From an uncultured Pseudomonadota bacterium (GTDB lineage Bacteria; Pseudomonadota; Gammaproteobacteria; Steroidobacterales; Steroidobacteraceae), in the NCBI GenBank assembly GCA_903879335.1, contig CAIRLC010000011.1, positions 82,806-146,805 of the forward strand: a DNA stretch of 64,000 bases, read 5' to 3'. The translations under genes and the position numbers were made by a program. Shown in pieces: positions 26,966 through 35,233 of the stretch (position 1 is the stretch's first letter; each line of letters begins with the position of its first letter). Below the pieces are notes generated by a model. That model was not told the origin of the DNA. It saw only the letters and a list, made by a program, of their open reading frames with translations, and did no database searches.

Positions 26966-27814
26966 ATGTCTACACCAATCACAGAAGTCAACACGACGAT
27001 CGACTATCTCATTCCCACCTCGCTCATTAACCGTCGATTTTGGGCGCCAGGAAAGGAATACAACACCGGCGTCTATTCCTCGTATCCCGTGACCGTGCGA
27101 AATGCACGTTTGGCCGGCCCATTCACGCTCGATACACACGGGTTCTGCCTGACCCACCACCATTCACAAATCACGGATTGGGGTAACAATTTCGGCCCAA
27201 AGTCGCCGTATGCGACCGAAGTCAGCGAAGCGGCAAAGAAGATTTGTGGCGCAGACTATGTCGTCCCGATGGGCGGCATGATCCGATCAACCGGCGTGAC
27301 GGGCGAAGGCGTGCAGCCACCCGCGGCGGAGGCGCACGTCGACTTCACCCAGAGCTGCGCTGAGCGCATCGCGAACGCCATCTATCGCCGAGCGAACCCG
27401 GAAGGCCCGGGCTATCACCGATTCATTGCTTTTAGTCTCTGGCGGTCGTTGTTGCCGCCACCACAGAATATGCCACTCGCCTTCTGCGAGGCGGGCTCCG
27501 TCCGCGACGACGAAGGCACACCCAATACGAAGGTGGACGTCGACGAAATCCCGACGGGGGATGCACTGTTTGCGCCTATTGAGGGTGAAGGGAACATGGC
27601 CGCAGCGACGATTTTCCATTTTTCGGAAAATCATCGGTGGTGGTATTTTCCCGACATGACCATTGACGAAGTCGTGTTCATCAAGTTTTATGACTCGGAT
27701 CGCAGCCGTGCGTGGCGTTGTCCACACACCGCTTTTCGCGACACGAGCCGCCCAGACGCCGTGGAGCGCATGTCCATGGAATTCCGTGCCATAGCGTACT
27801 TCTCGAATGTCTGA
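26966..27814 (+). CDS. CmcJ/NvfI-family oxygenase-like protein (copy 1)
   Basis: A 282-residue protein resembling CmcJ/NvfI, a group that includes the Fe/2-oxoglutarate endoperoxygenase NvfI and the cephamycin protein CmcJ. The expected metal triad is present: His124 and Asp126 in AHVDF, then His254 in RCPHTAF, followed by an Arg in EFRAIAYF that could bind 2-oxoglutarate. The family signature YHRFIAFSLWRSLLPPPQNMPLA is clear. Its stop overlaps the DUF3237 gene by 8 bp, which implies coupling. Its paralogue is on the other strand at 30833. No bacterial lignin pathway known to me uses this enzyme type, so the substrate is open. Confidence 0.75.
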   Translation: MSTPITEVNTTIDYLIPTSLINRRFWAPGKEYNTGVYSSYPVTVRNARLAGPFTLDTHGFCLTHHHSQITDWGNNFGPKSPYATEVSEAAKKICGADYVVPMGGMIRSTGVTGEGVQPPAAEAHVDFTQSCAERIANAIYRRANPEGPGYHRFIAFSLWRSLLPPPQNMPLAFCEAGSVRDDEGTPNTKVDVDEIPTGDALFAPIEGEGNMAAATIFHFSENHRWWYFPDMTIDEVVFIKFYDSDRSRAWRCPHTAFRDTSRPDAVERMSMEFRAIAYFSNV

Positions 27815-28310
27815 TCAATACTCGACGCTTGAATTGCCTCGCCTAGAATTCGTGTTTGAAGTGCGACTGCAGTTCACGCGAGTGATGGCGGTACCCAACG
27901 TCCCGAATGGCGGATTCCGTTCGGCCGTGCTGCTGGACGGCGGCACCTTCGAAGGTCCGCACCTGCGAGGTCGGGCCATTCCGAATAGTGGCGGTGACTA
28001 CGCGCATTTTCGTGCCGATGACACAGCCGTATTTGATGCGCGCTATCTCTTAGAAGTCGACGATGGATCGATCATCTATATGCAGAATAAGGGCTTCTTG
28101 TGGGGTCGGAAGCCAGATTCGATGCAGCGGTTGCGTGCGTGGGCGTTTCAGGGAGGGCCGCCCGTCGCCCATGAGGACTACTATCTGCGTGCGCAGCCTA
28201 CGTTTGAGACTTCAGTCGGACCACACGATTGGTTGACGCGGCATGTTTTTATCGGCGTCGGCGAGCGCAAACCCGATGGTAATGTCGTTCGCTACTATAA
28301 GCTGGCGTAA
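27807..28310 (+). CDS. DUF3237-family protein (copy 1)
   Basis: A 167-residue protein with the DUF3237 pattern: LEFVFEVRLQFTR, then GGFRSAVLLDGGTFEGPHLRGRAIPNSGGDY, a central strand YLLEVDDGSIIYMQNKGFLWG, and the ending YYLRAQPTFETSVGPHDWLTRHVFIGVGERK. These are small beta-barrel proteins of unproven function. It overlaps the CmcJ-like gene by 8 bp. A second copy follows the carotenoid-oxygenase-like gene at 36701, so both copies are linked to an oxygenase. A role in handling or isomerising an oxygenated product is inferred. Confidence 0.82.
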   Translation: MSDQYSTLELPRLEFVFEVRLQFTRVMAVPNVPNGGFRSAVLLDGGTFEGPHLRGRAIPNSGGDYAHFRADDTAVFDARYLLEVDDGSIIYMQNKGFLWGRKPDSMQRLRAWAFQGGPPVAHEDYYLRAQPTFETSVGPHDWLTRHVFIGVGERKPDGNVVRYYKLA

Positions 28311-28340
28311 CGCCAACCGATCGCCGATCGGCTGGCGTTA
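28308..28340. terminator. Convergent hairpin after DUF3237 copy 1
   Basis: TAACGCCA-A-CCGATC pairs with GATCGG-C-TGGCGTTA across a 3-base loop. The hairpin starts at the stop codon of the DUF3237 gene. A second stem, AAGCCGTT / AACGGCTT (28352-28373), overlaps the end of the convergent reductase gene. The two probably stop both transcripts. Confidence 0.65.
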
Positions 28341-28361
28341 GCCAAAACGATAAGCCGTTTT

Positions 28362-29288
28362 TTATAACGGCTTCACCGCGCGTAAGAGATCGCGATTGGC
28401 CTCAATCATTGCTCTCACAGACCGCGCGGGGCGACCGGTGAGTTTTTCGACATCGCCGGTGCAAATATCCAAATGCCCCCCTCGGATGGCTTGCTCGAAG
28501 CTCACCATGTCTTCGCTATTCCAAGGAATACCCGCGACACTCAAGTCATCCACGGGTTTGCGCGGAATCCCCATCGCATCAAAATGTGCATACATGCCAT
28601 CGTCGGTGGTCTCCTCCAACTGCACGGGATGGCCGCTGACTTCGCTCAACATCTCGGCGACTTCGGCAAAGTTTTCGCGATTGGGCCCAGTGATTTCGTA
28701 GACCTGGTTTTCATGTCCAGGTGTGGTTAACACCGCAACCGCGGAATCGACGCAGTCTTCGCGCCACACCATAGCTTCGCGGCCTCCAGCGGTGCTGGTC
28801 AGCCATCGGCCAGAGGCAATAAAGCCTGGCCCCGCATTCAAGATCATGGCATCCGCGTAGTGAGCGTCACGCAGGAAAGTGTAGTCCAGGCCGGTTTCCT
28901 GAATGATGCGTTCCGTTTCCCGATGATCCTCGGTCACGATGGCCGGGTTCTCAGGGCTCACGTTCAAGAAGCTCGTATAGACGATGTGCCGAACCCCCGA
29001 GCGCACCGCGGCGTGAATGGCCGCCTCATGTTGACGAATTCGCGCACCAACGCGAGTACCTGAAATCAGTAGCAGCTTGTCTGCCCCGTCGAAGGCGTAC
29101 TTCAAGGACTCAGGGTGGTCGAAATTCCCCGCGCGAACTGCGCAACCGACATGCGCACGATCAGCCAATTTAGCCGGCGTGCGCGTGACCAGGATCAAAT
29201 GCTTCGCATAGCCTTGGGCAATGAGCCGGTCCGTCGCCAACTGTCCGTAGTGCCCTGAGGCTCCGGTAATCGCGATTGTCGGCAACAT
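28362..29288 (-). CDS. NmrA/QorB-like NAD(P)H-binding reductase
   Basis: A 308-residue atypical SDR. The N-terminal Rossmann motif is ITGASGHYGQLATDRL, followed by TRTPAKLAD, and the downstream segments VYTSFLNVSPENPA and YTFLRDAHYADAMI fit NmrA/QorB-like proteins. Relatives include quinone reductases and, in plants, reductases acting on lignans and phenylcoumarans. The start is 4 bp after the carotenoid-oxygenase-like gene, so the two form one transcript. Reduction of a quinone or of an enone made by the neighbouring oxygenases is plausible; direct evidence is lacking. Confidence 0.82.
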   Translation of the reverse strand: MLPTIAITGASGHYGQLATDRLIAQGYAKHLILVTRTPAKLADRAHVGCAVRAGNFDHPESLKYAFDGADKLLLISGTRVGARIRQHEAAIHAAVRSGVRHIVYTSFLNVSPENPAIVTEDHRETERIIQETGLDYTFLRDAHYADAMILNAGPGFIASGRWLTSTAGGREAMVWREDCVDSAVAVLTTPGHENQVYEITGPNRENFAEVAEMLSEVSGHPVQLEETTDDGMYAHFDAMGIPRKPVDDLSVAGIPWNSEDMVSFEQAIRGGHLDICTGDVEKLTGRPARSVRAMIEANRDLLRAVKPL

Positions 29289-29292
29289 GACC

Positions 29293-30762
29293 TTACACCG
29301 CCCCGGCTAGGTCTGTGGCGGCAACCCACCAGCCATGCACCTGAGGTCGCAAGCGATGCGGCACCGTGATTTTCGCAACCGGGCCCGCGCCTAGATTGCC
29401 CGCATCGATGATCCACAGCGCGTGATGGAAATCATGAGGTCCAATCTGATGGTCAACGACGGTCAACAGCCACCCCTCATGGCTCGGGTCCGAGGCCGGC
29501 ACATGCACGGGTTCATTGAAGCAATGGGCCGGCGGCAGGCCCAAGGCTTGCGGCGGCTTGCCGGTGTGATCGAGACGCAGAAGCAAATTAAACATCGCGC
29601 CGACGGGACCGCCAGCAACCGGAGGCCCCTTCATCTGCGGATTCATCGTCAACATCCAACCGTGATCATAGGGTCGTCCTTGCTTGTTCGCAGGAATGAC
29701 TGGGAAGTCGCCCGGGGGACCGATGACCTGAGCGGTAACGGCAGTGCTGCCATCCTTGAGGTCCACCGTCCATCGCTCTAAGCGGCCTCCCGCTTGGTCA
29801 GGGGGCAGATTGAGCCCCGATGCCCGCTGAATAAACGGAAACGCATTGACGCTCGAGAGGCACTGATCAAAATGAATCCGGCCCTCGTTATCTTCGAAGG
29901 CATTCATCATGTGATAGCACGAGACGCCTTTAGGACCTTTAAACCAGCGCATCTCGGAGACGTCGCCGTAGCGCGGCAGAATGCCGAGCCAGCTATCGCG
30001 CTCCATCTCATGGACCCAATGATCGCCGCCGGCACGGAGTCGATCCGCATCCGATGTGGTTGGATAGATCGGGAAGAGCGCGTAATGCTCAGTAATCGTG
30101 AAGTCATGCATCATCGCGCAGTACGGCGCGTCGAACCATTGCTCGCTGATGAGATCGCCGTCTTTGTTCGCGATGCAGTAGGCGACCTTCGTCGAGGCTA
30201 GACCATCCGCCTCGTAGCCGAAGAAAAACAGCTCCCCGCTGACTGGATCCACCCGGACATGTGCAGTCACCGTTTGCGACTTCAGTTTTCCGCCGAAGTC
30301 GTATCGGCCGCGAGTCTCTAAGGTGGTGGGGTCAACCTGATAAGGGCGACCGTCTTCCTTCGTCATGAGCAGACGGCCGGCATGCCAAACCGGGGTGGTA
30401 TTTGCCACGGTACGGTCTACACCGGCCACTTCCGGCCGATCGGTATAGGGATTTCGATACTTGCCGAATAAGGCCCGCCCGGCGGCAGCCTCCGCGAGGT
30501 GCCGCTCCGTCGCGACGTATCGGATCGCAAAGCTGGCTTTGCCATCGTTGAGGCGAAACGCAGAGATCATTCCATCCCCGGAAAGCACCGCACCGCCGTC
30601 TTCAAGGTAGGGGGGATACACGGGATCTGGCGTGGCTCTAAAAAACGACCCCTGAACATCGTCCGGGATAGCGCCTTCCACGGCGAGTTCTTGGAATTCG
30701 TATTCGTCGCCGATCGGTGTGTTGAGCCCGATGTAGTCCAAAGTGGTCGGAAAATGACCCAC
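29293..30762 (-). CDS. Carotenoid-cleavage-type dioxygenase, lignostilbene dioxygenase-like (CCO1)
   Basis: A 489-residue non-heme iron dioxygenase of the RPE65/carotenoid-oxygenase family. All four iron-binding His are visible: His168 (TAHVRV), His219 (MMHDF), His284 (CYHMMN) and His476 (QVHGWW). Tyr102 and Lys135 correspond to Tyr101 and Lys134 of lignostilbene dioxygenase LsdA, residues that recognise the phenol. Leu60 replaces the Phe59 of that enzyme. It likely splits a stilbene-type double bond between two aryl groups. The start is a GTG preceded by a G6 run four bases away. It is followed at 4 bp by the NmrA-like gene. Confidence 0.88.
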   Translation of the reverse strand: MGHFPTTLDYIGLNTPIGDEYEFQELAVEGAIPDDVQGSFFRATPDPVYPPYLEDGGAVLSGDGMISAFRLNDGKASFAIRYVATERHLAEAAAGRALFGKYRNPYTDRPEVAGVDRTVANTTPVWHAGRLLMTKEDGRPYQVDPTTLETRGRYDFGGKLKSQTVTAHVRVDPVSGELFFFGYEADGLASTKVAYCIANKDGDLISEQWFDAPYCAMMHDFTITEHYALFPIYPTTSDADRLRAGGDHWVHEMERDSWLGILPRYGDVSEMRWFKGPKGVSCYHMMNAFEDNEGRIHFDQCLSSVNAFPFIQRASGLNLPPDQAGGRLERWTVDLKDGSTAVTAQVIGPPGDFPVIPANKQGRPYDHGWMLTMNPQMKGPPVAGGPVGAMFNLLLRLDHTGKPPQALGLPPAHCFNEPVHVPASDPSHEGWLLTVVDHQIGPHDFHHALWIIDAGNLGAGPVAKITVPHRLRPQVHGWWVAATDLAGAV

Positions 30763-30781
30763 GGTACCCCCCTGTTAACCT

Positions 30782-30793
30782 TAACTAATGTTA
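30782..30793. promoter_or_regulatory. TAAC-N4-GTTA box upstream of CCO1
   Basis: TAACTAATGTTA lies 20 bp before the CCO1 start. It keeps both half-sites of the TAACAATTGTTA box with a different centre. Its place between two minus-strand genes suggests an internal promoter for CCO1 and the NmrA-like gene. Confidence 0.5.
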
Positions 30794-30832
30794 GAACAAT
30801 AGGCGGGATGTCGGGTCGTTTGCAAGCCTCCT

Positions 30833-31630
30833 CTAGGCAAACCAAAGGGCGAGCGCTCGCATCTCCAGACTGCTCCGAGGAGCCACATTCGGCCCACAGC
30901 GATGATCATCAAATGCAACGTGCGGCACGCACCGGGCACCGCTAAGGTCGCTATCGTTGGTCTTAAAGACAATAACCTCCGTGGGGTTCATATCCGGATA
31001 CCAATGCCAGCGATGGTTTAGGTTGTGAGCAACCACTAAACCTTCGAACGACCATTCCGGTTGGCCGGGCGCATCAAAAATCGCATCAGCCGCGATGAGG
31101 TCGTCCTCGGAGACGCTGCGGGCGTCACAAAGCGCTAGGGGCACATCCTGAGGGGGCGGAGAAATCACTCGCCAAACGTTGTAATGCGCGTAACGCCGAA
31201 GTTTGGAATTTGGCGGTGCAGCCCGTTGCGCGAATTCCTGCGCGGTACGGGAACTGATATCGACATGTGCAAAACGAGCCGGCCGTGAATTATTGAGTTG
31301 CCCCGACAATTCAGATTTCTCGCTGAAGCGTAAGATGCCCGGACTGCTGACAACGACTTGATCAGCACCACTGACCTGGCCAATCAATTTGATAATTTCG
31401 TCGCGATGCCGGGTATTTACCTGCGTCGCGTCGGTGAAATCTTGCACGCCGCTGTGATGATTGAGGAGCACGAAGCCTTCGCGGTCGAGGCTCGTCTGCA
31501 GGCCACGGGCTGAATGGATGTCCATTTCCGTGGGCGCCATGTGCAGCAGATCGCGATCATGTTGATTGGCGTAATAGCGCGGCCTCGCCACGTCGCGACC
31601 GCTGTAAGCAATGATCCCTCGCGTATCCAT
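30833..31630 (-). CDS. CmcJ/NvfI-family oxygenase-like protein (copy 2)
   Basis: A 265-residue paralogue of the protein at 26966. The metal triad is again visible: His122 and Asp124 in AHVDI, His237 in CVPHVAF, then an Arg in EMRALALW. The family core YAHYNVWRVISPPPQDVPLALCDARS matches copy 1. The ATG at 31630 is chosen because a G7 run ends three bases upstream; longer in-frame starts add unrelated residues. It lies 28 bp after a MarR gene on the same strand and upstream of CCO1, so it is probably co-regulated with them. Sequence divergence from copy 1 suggests a different substrate or step. Confidence 0.75.
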   Translation of the reverse strand: MDTRGIIAYSGRDVARPRYYANQHDRDLLHMAPTEMDIHSARGLQTSLDREGFVLLNHHSGVQDFTDATQVNTRHRDEIIKLIGQVSGADQVVVSSPGILRFSEKSELSGQLNNSRPARFAHVDISSRTAQEFAQRAAPPNSKLRRYAHYNVWRVISPPPQDVPLALCDARSVSEDDLIAADAIFDAPGQPEWSFEGLVVAHNLNHRWHWYPDMNPTEVIVFKTNDSDLSGARCVPHVAFDDHRCGPNVAPRSSLEMRALALWFA

Positions 31631-31658
31631 CCACCCCCCCTTTACGCTCACAAGGCAC

Positions 31659-32081
31659 TTAGGGCGCCGAGTCACCCCATAACGCCATCAGGATCGGTAA
31701 AACGTGCGCCCGCAGTGATGCCGGCACCTGATTCAGCAACGCCATCTCGTAGTCGTCAACCCGTTGGCGCGCCTGCGTCAGGATGGATTGTCCATTCGGC
31801 GTTAATTGGAGAGCCCGTGAACGTCCATCGATTTGCTGGCGTTCGATCAAGCCCTGTTTTTCCAGTCGCGCGATGAACGGGACCATGTTGGCACGCTGAA
31901 TATCCAAAATTCGACCCGCCTGACTCTGACTGACCCCGGGCTGCGCATCGATGAGCATCAGCAAGGCAACATCTGCATGGCGTAAATGCAACGGCTCTAA
32001 GCGCTCATTGAGCTTCGCGAGTGCCGCCGCAGAGGCGCGCCGAAGTACGTAGCCGGGATATCGAGCAAGTGGGTCCTGCAT
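31659..32081 (-). CDS. MarR-family transcriptional regulator
   Basis: A 140-residue MarR protein. The recognition region is SQSQAGRILDIQRANMVPFIARLEKQGLIER (about residues 50-80) and the wing is QIDGRSRALQLT. It is divergent from the hydratase-lyase gene. The region between carries TCTAGA-N-TGTTATAT, a box found again upstream of the acyl-CoA dehydrogenase gene at 51 kb. MarR proteins next to feruloyl-CoA genes (HcaR- or FerC-type) usually respond to hydroxycinnamoyl-CoA; I infer the same here. It is the first gene of a minus-strand run with CmcJ copy 2. Confidence 0.85.
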   Translation of the reverse strand: MQDPLARYPGYVLRRASAAALAKLNERLEPLHLRHADVALLMLIDAQPGVSQSQAGRILDIQRANMVPFIARLEKQGLIERQQIDGRSRALQLTPNGQSILTQARQRVDDYEMALLNQVPASLRAHVLPILMALWGDSAP

Positions 32082-32119
32082 GGAGGGTCGATCCGAGTTG
32101 CCGAACCAAGGAAAATCCG

Positions 32120-32141
32120 TCTAGACTGTTATATCTTATAT
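32120..32141. promoter_or_regulatory. Shared operator-like box before the hydratase-lyase gene
   Basis: TCTAGACTGTTATAT followed by CTTATAT lies between the MarR gene and the hydratase-lyase gene. It matches the reverse complement of 50982-51003 at about 18 of 22 positions, which is unlikely by chance. It is a candidate site for the adjacent MarR regulator. Confidence 0.65.
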
Positions 32142-32283
32142 CATTCATCATCACTTGAATGGTATGCCACTTGAACGGGGGTTCGAGCAAGCCGCCTAGG
32201 CCGACTACGGTATAGGGAGCCCAGTAAAACGGGGCAATGTCGCTTGCTGGGGCCCACGCACCGACTCATCAACGGAGATTGCC

Positions 32284-33117
32284 ATGACTGAACGCACAGA
32301 AGCCGATACCGTCGCCGTGACCGTGAAAGATGGCATTGCTTGGGTCCGATTCAATAGACCTGAGAAGCGAAATTGCATGAGCCCGAAGCTCAACCGTCAG
32401 ATGTTGCGCGTGCTCACCGATCTCGAATTCCGTGATGACGTCGGCGTCGTTGTCCTCAGCGGCGAAGGCACCGCTTGGTCTGCGGGTATGGATCTCAAAG
32501 AATACTTCCGGGATACGGAGGCGCTTGGATTACCCGGCATTCGCCAATCACAACGTGAAGCCTATGCGTGGTGGGAACGCCTGCGCTGGTTCCAAAAAGT
32601 CACGATCGCGATGGTGAACGGTTGGTGCTTCGGCGGTGGTTACGGTCCGCTGTATTCGTGCGACCTTGCCTTCTGCGCTGACGAGGCGGAATTCGGCCTA
32701 TCGGAAATCAACTGGGGCATTTTGCCGGGTGGCGGCGCGACCAAGGTGGCCGTCGAACTCATGCCTATGCGCAAAGCGATGTATCACGCGCTGATGGGTG
32801 AAAACTTGACCGGTAAGCAAGCTGAGGCCGCGGGTCTCGTGAATGAATCACACCCGGTCGCCGCGCTAGAGGCACGCGTCAACGAGGTGGCGCAGAAATT
32901 ATTGAAGAAGAATCTAGATACCCTCAAGGCTACCAAGGATGCCGTCCGTCGCGTGCGTGAGATGACCTATGACAATGCTGAGGACTATCTCATCCGCGCA
33001 CAGGAAGCGCTGAACTTCCATGACAAGTCTGACGGACGCCACATCGGCATGAAGCAGTTCCTCGATGAGAAGTCTTACAAGCCTGGATTGGGTGAGTACG
33101 ATAAGAAAAAGTCCTAA
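32284..33117 (+). CDS. ech: Hydroxycinnamoyl-CoA hydratase-lyase (feruloyl-CoA to vanillin)
   Basis: A 277-residue crotonase-family enzyme that hydrates feruloyl-, caffeoyl- or coumaroyl-CoA and then releases acetyl-CoA and the aromatic aldehyde. It matches the Pseudomonas enzyme closely in signature segments: NRPEKRN, SAGMDLKEYF, NGWCFGGG and FGLSEINWGI. The catalytic Glu is Glu141, the phenol-contacting Tyr is Tyr74 and the oxyanion residues are Met69 and Gly118. Ser123 of the Pseudomonas enzyme is replaced by Gly121. GGAG precedes the start. The synthetase gene follows 35 bp later, giving the usual two-step non-beta-oxidative pair. Confidence 0.92.
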   Translation: MTERTEADTVAVTVKDGIAWVRFNRPEKRNCMSPKLNRQMLRVLTDLEFRDDVGVVVLSGEGTAWSAGMDLKEYFRDTEALGLPGIRQSQREAYAWWERLRWFQKVTIAMVNGWCFGGGYGPLYSCDLAFCADEAEFGLSEINWGILPGGGATKVAVELMPMRKAMYHALMGENLTGKQAEAAGLVNESHPVAALEARVNEVAQKLLKKNLDTLKATKDAVRRVREMTYDNAEDYLIRAQEALNFHDKSDGRHIGMKQFLDEKSYKPGLGEYDKKKS

Positions 33118-33152
33118 GCACATAACGTCGATCCACGCTGGAGCCATTGCTG

Positions 33153-34652
33153 ATGCCGTTGATTGATGCGGTCGCAACTCACGCTCGTTCACATCCCAAT
33201 CAGCCGGCGCTGTGGGACCTTGAATCGGAGCGGCAATGGACTTACGCCGCGCTCGATGCCACGGTTGATCGTCTCGCCGCATGGTTGAGCGATCATCTGG
33301 GCGCGGGTAGCGGCTCGCGTGTGGCGACACTCGCTAAAAACTGTGGCGAGATCGTCGCGCTACAGCTGGCCTGCGTGCGTGCCGGTGCGATCTTCGTTCC
33401 GCTCAACTGGCGCCTAGCCGCGGCAGAAATAACAGCGCTGGCGCACGATGCGGCGCCTGTGCTGTTATTTAAAGATGACGATTTTGAGGCCCCCGCGGCG
33501 ATTCCTGAAGTGCTGCCGATTAGCGTGACGCTGACGCTCGGCCACGACGGATCAAAGCCCCCAGCGCAGGCTCGTCGACCATTTGAGGCCACGAGCACCT
33601 TGTTGTATTCCTCCGGCACCAGCGGACGCCCGAAGGGCATCATGCTGTCTGAGTCGAACGTTTTTTGGGGTTGTGTCAATTTCATTTATGGCTGTGCAGT
33701 CACGCGTACGAGTGTTTTTTTGTGTGATATGCCGCTGTTTCATACTGCAGGCCTGATGGCTGCGACGCGAGTCCCGCTCCAAGCCGGTGCATGCGTGCTG
33801 CTGACGAAAGGGTTTGATCCAACAAGAACGCTGCACCGGCTCGCCAATCCTGAATTGCGCGTCAGTCATTACTTTTCGGTCCCACAAATGGCGGCTCGGC
33901 TTTGGAACGAGCCGGGCTTTCAACCTCAGTCTCTGCGCCACATCGTTGCGTGGGCCATCGGCGGGGCGCCTAACCCAAAAGCGCAAAGCGAGCGATTTGT
34001 GAACGCAGGCATTCGCATCTCCGAAGGCTTCGGGATGTCGGAGACGGGCTCTAACTTCGGCATGCCGACCCAAGATATTGATGTCCTGCGCCGCAAAGCG
34101 GGAAGCTCTGGACTGCCGTTCATGGCCATCGAAGCTAAAATTGTCGATGAAGAGGGTCACGATGTGGCGGCTGGCGAAGTCGGCGAGCTCTTGCTGCGCG
34201 GACCTTCCATCACGACGGGCTATTGGAATCAACCGGAGACCACGGCGAAGGCGTTTCGTGACGGCTGGTTCTGCACCGGAGATGCCGCGCGCAGCGATGA
34301 AGACGGCTTCTACTACATCGTGGATCGGCGCAAGGATATGTATATCTCAGGTGGCGAAAACGTCTACCCCGCAGAAGTTGAAGCAACCATTGCCGAAGTC
34401 ACCGCGGTTGCGGAATGCGCCATTGTTGGCGTTCCCGACGAACAGTGGGGTGAAGTGGGTCGAGCTTATATTGTGCCGGTCGCCGGCGCGACGTTGACAC
34501 CAGACACCATTCGCGAACATTGCTTGGCCCGACTGGCGAAATACAAAATTCCGAAAAGTATCGTCGTAACCGACACATTGCCGAGGACGGCGTCGGGCAA
34601 AGTCCAAAAGCACATCCTTCGTCAGCGGGCTTTGGACGAACTGTCCGGCTAA
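33153..34652 (+). CDS. fcs: Acyl-CoA synthetase, probable feruloyl-CoA synthetase
   Basis: A 499-residue ANL-family AMP-forming ligase. It shows the P-loop-like LLYSSGTSGRPKGIMLSE (about residues 150-168), the aromatic-site motif SEGFGMSETG, the hinge YYIVDRRKDMYISGGENVYP, and the C-terminal catalytic Lys in PRTASGKVQKHIL. The ATG at 33153 has GGAG nine bases upstream; TTG and CTG codons just before it lack spacing. It directly follows the hydratase-lyase gene, which makes a hydroxycinnamate such as ferulate the likely substrate. Many ANL ligases look similar, so specificity rests on context. Confidence 0.85.
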   Translation: MPLIDAVATHARSHPNQPALWDLESERQWTYAALDATVDRLAAWLSDHLGAGSGSRVATLAKNCGEIVALQLACVRAGAIFVPLNWRLAAAEITALAHDAAPVLLFKDDDFEAPAAIPEVLPISVTLTLGHDGSKPPAQARRPFEATSTLLYSSGTSGRPKGIMLSESNVFWGCVNFIYGCAVTRTSVFLCDMPLFHTAGLMAATRVPLQAGACVLLTKGFDPTRTLHRLANPELRVSHYFSVPQMAARLWNEPGFQPQSLRHIVAWAIGGAPNPKAQSERFVNAGIRISEGFGMSETGSNFGMPTQDIDVLRRKAGSSGLPFMAIEAKIVDEEGHDVAAGEVGELLLRGPSITTGYWNQPETTAKAFRDGWFCTGDAARSDEDGFYYIVDRRKDMYISGGENVYPAEVEATIAEVTAVAECAIVGVPDEQWGEVGRAYIVPVAGATLTPDTIREHCLARLAKYKIPKSIVVTDTLPRTASGKVQKHILRQRALDELSG

Positions 34653-34679
34653 TAATCCTTTCAGCCCGCGCTGCGAAGT

Positions 34680-35168
34680 TCAATCCGTCGGAAACCAGCC
34701 GTGGATCCGAGACAGCAGCTCAATCAATGTCGACACTTCGGCATCTGAGAAGCGTGACTTCAGCCACTCTTCGTGTTGATTGATCAGCGCCTTGGCTGAG
34801 GAGAGCACCTGGTTCCCGTCATCGGTCAAATAGAGCGCGTGTTTTCGACCATCATTCGGCGAGGGCTGCCGTTCCAGCAAGTTTCGCGCTTCCAGTCGAT
34901 TCACCACCGCCATGGTCGTTGCCCGATCCATGCGCATCCGTCGGGCTAAATCGCTTTGAGCAATCTGGGGATGATCGCCGACTAACCACAACATAGAGAC
35001 TTGTTTCTGGGTCAAATCCAGCGAGGTAAACGCTTCAGTAAAATGCCGATAGACAGCACCCTGTGCGAGTCGGATGTGAAATCCTACGATGTTGCGGATT
35101 TCGCCGAGGTCTTCATCCCCGGGACGAATCGGTTCCGGCGTTGCGAGGATTTTCTTCTTACGTGCCAT
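34680..35168 (-). CDS. MarR-family transcriptional regulator
   Basis: A 162-residue MarR protein with a basic N-terminus (ARKKK). The recognition region is AQSDLARRMRMDRATTMAVVNRLEARNLLER (about residues 70-100), and the wing is NDGRKHALYLT. The ATG at 35168 is used; a TTG four codons earlier is an alternative. It converges on the synthetase gene and is divergent from CCO2, with the box CAATATTTGTTAGTGT between. I infer it controls the CCO2-DUF3237 pair. It is the third MarR gene in 15 kb. Confidence 0.85.
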   Translation of the reverse strand: MARKKKILATPEPIRPGDEDLGEIRNIVGFHIRLAQGAVYRHFTEAFTSLDLTQKQVSMLWLVGDHPQIAQSDLARRMRMDRATTMAVVNRLEARNLLERQPSPNDGRKHALYLTDDGNQVLSSAKALINQHEEWLKSRFSDAEVSTLIELLSRIHGWFPTD

Positions 35169-35181
35169 CCGTCTATCCAAG

Positions 35182-35199
35182 CAATATTTGTTAGTGTAG
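35182..35199. promoter_or_regulatory. TTGTTAGTGT box upstream of CCO2
   Basis: CAATATTTGTTAGTGTAG lies between the MarR gene and CCO2. It shares TTGTTAGTGT with the element at 19938-19947 and the GTTA half-site with the other boxes. It is the weakest copy as a palindrome. Confidence 0.45.
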
Positions 35200-35233
35200 C
35201 GTACAAAACCAAGTCATCTAGAGGGTGCGGGAC

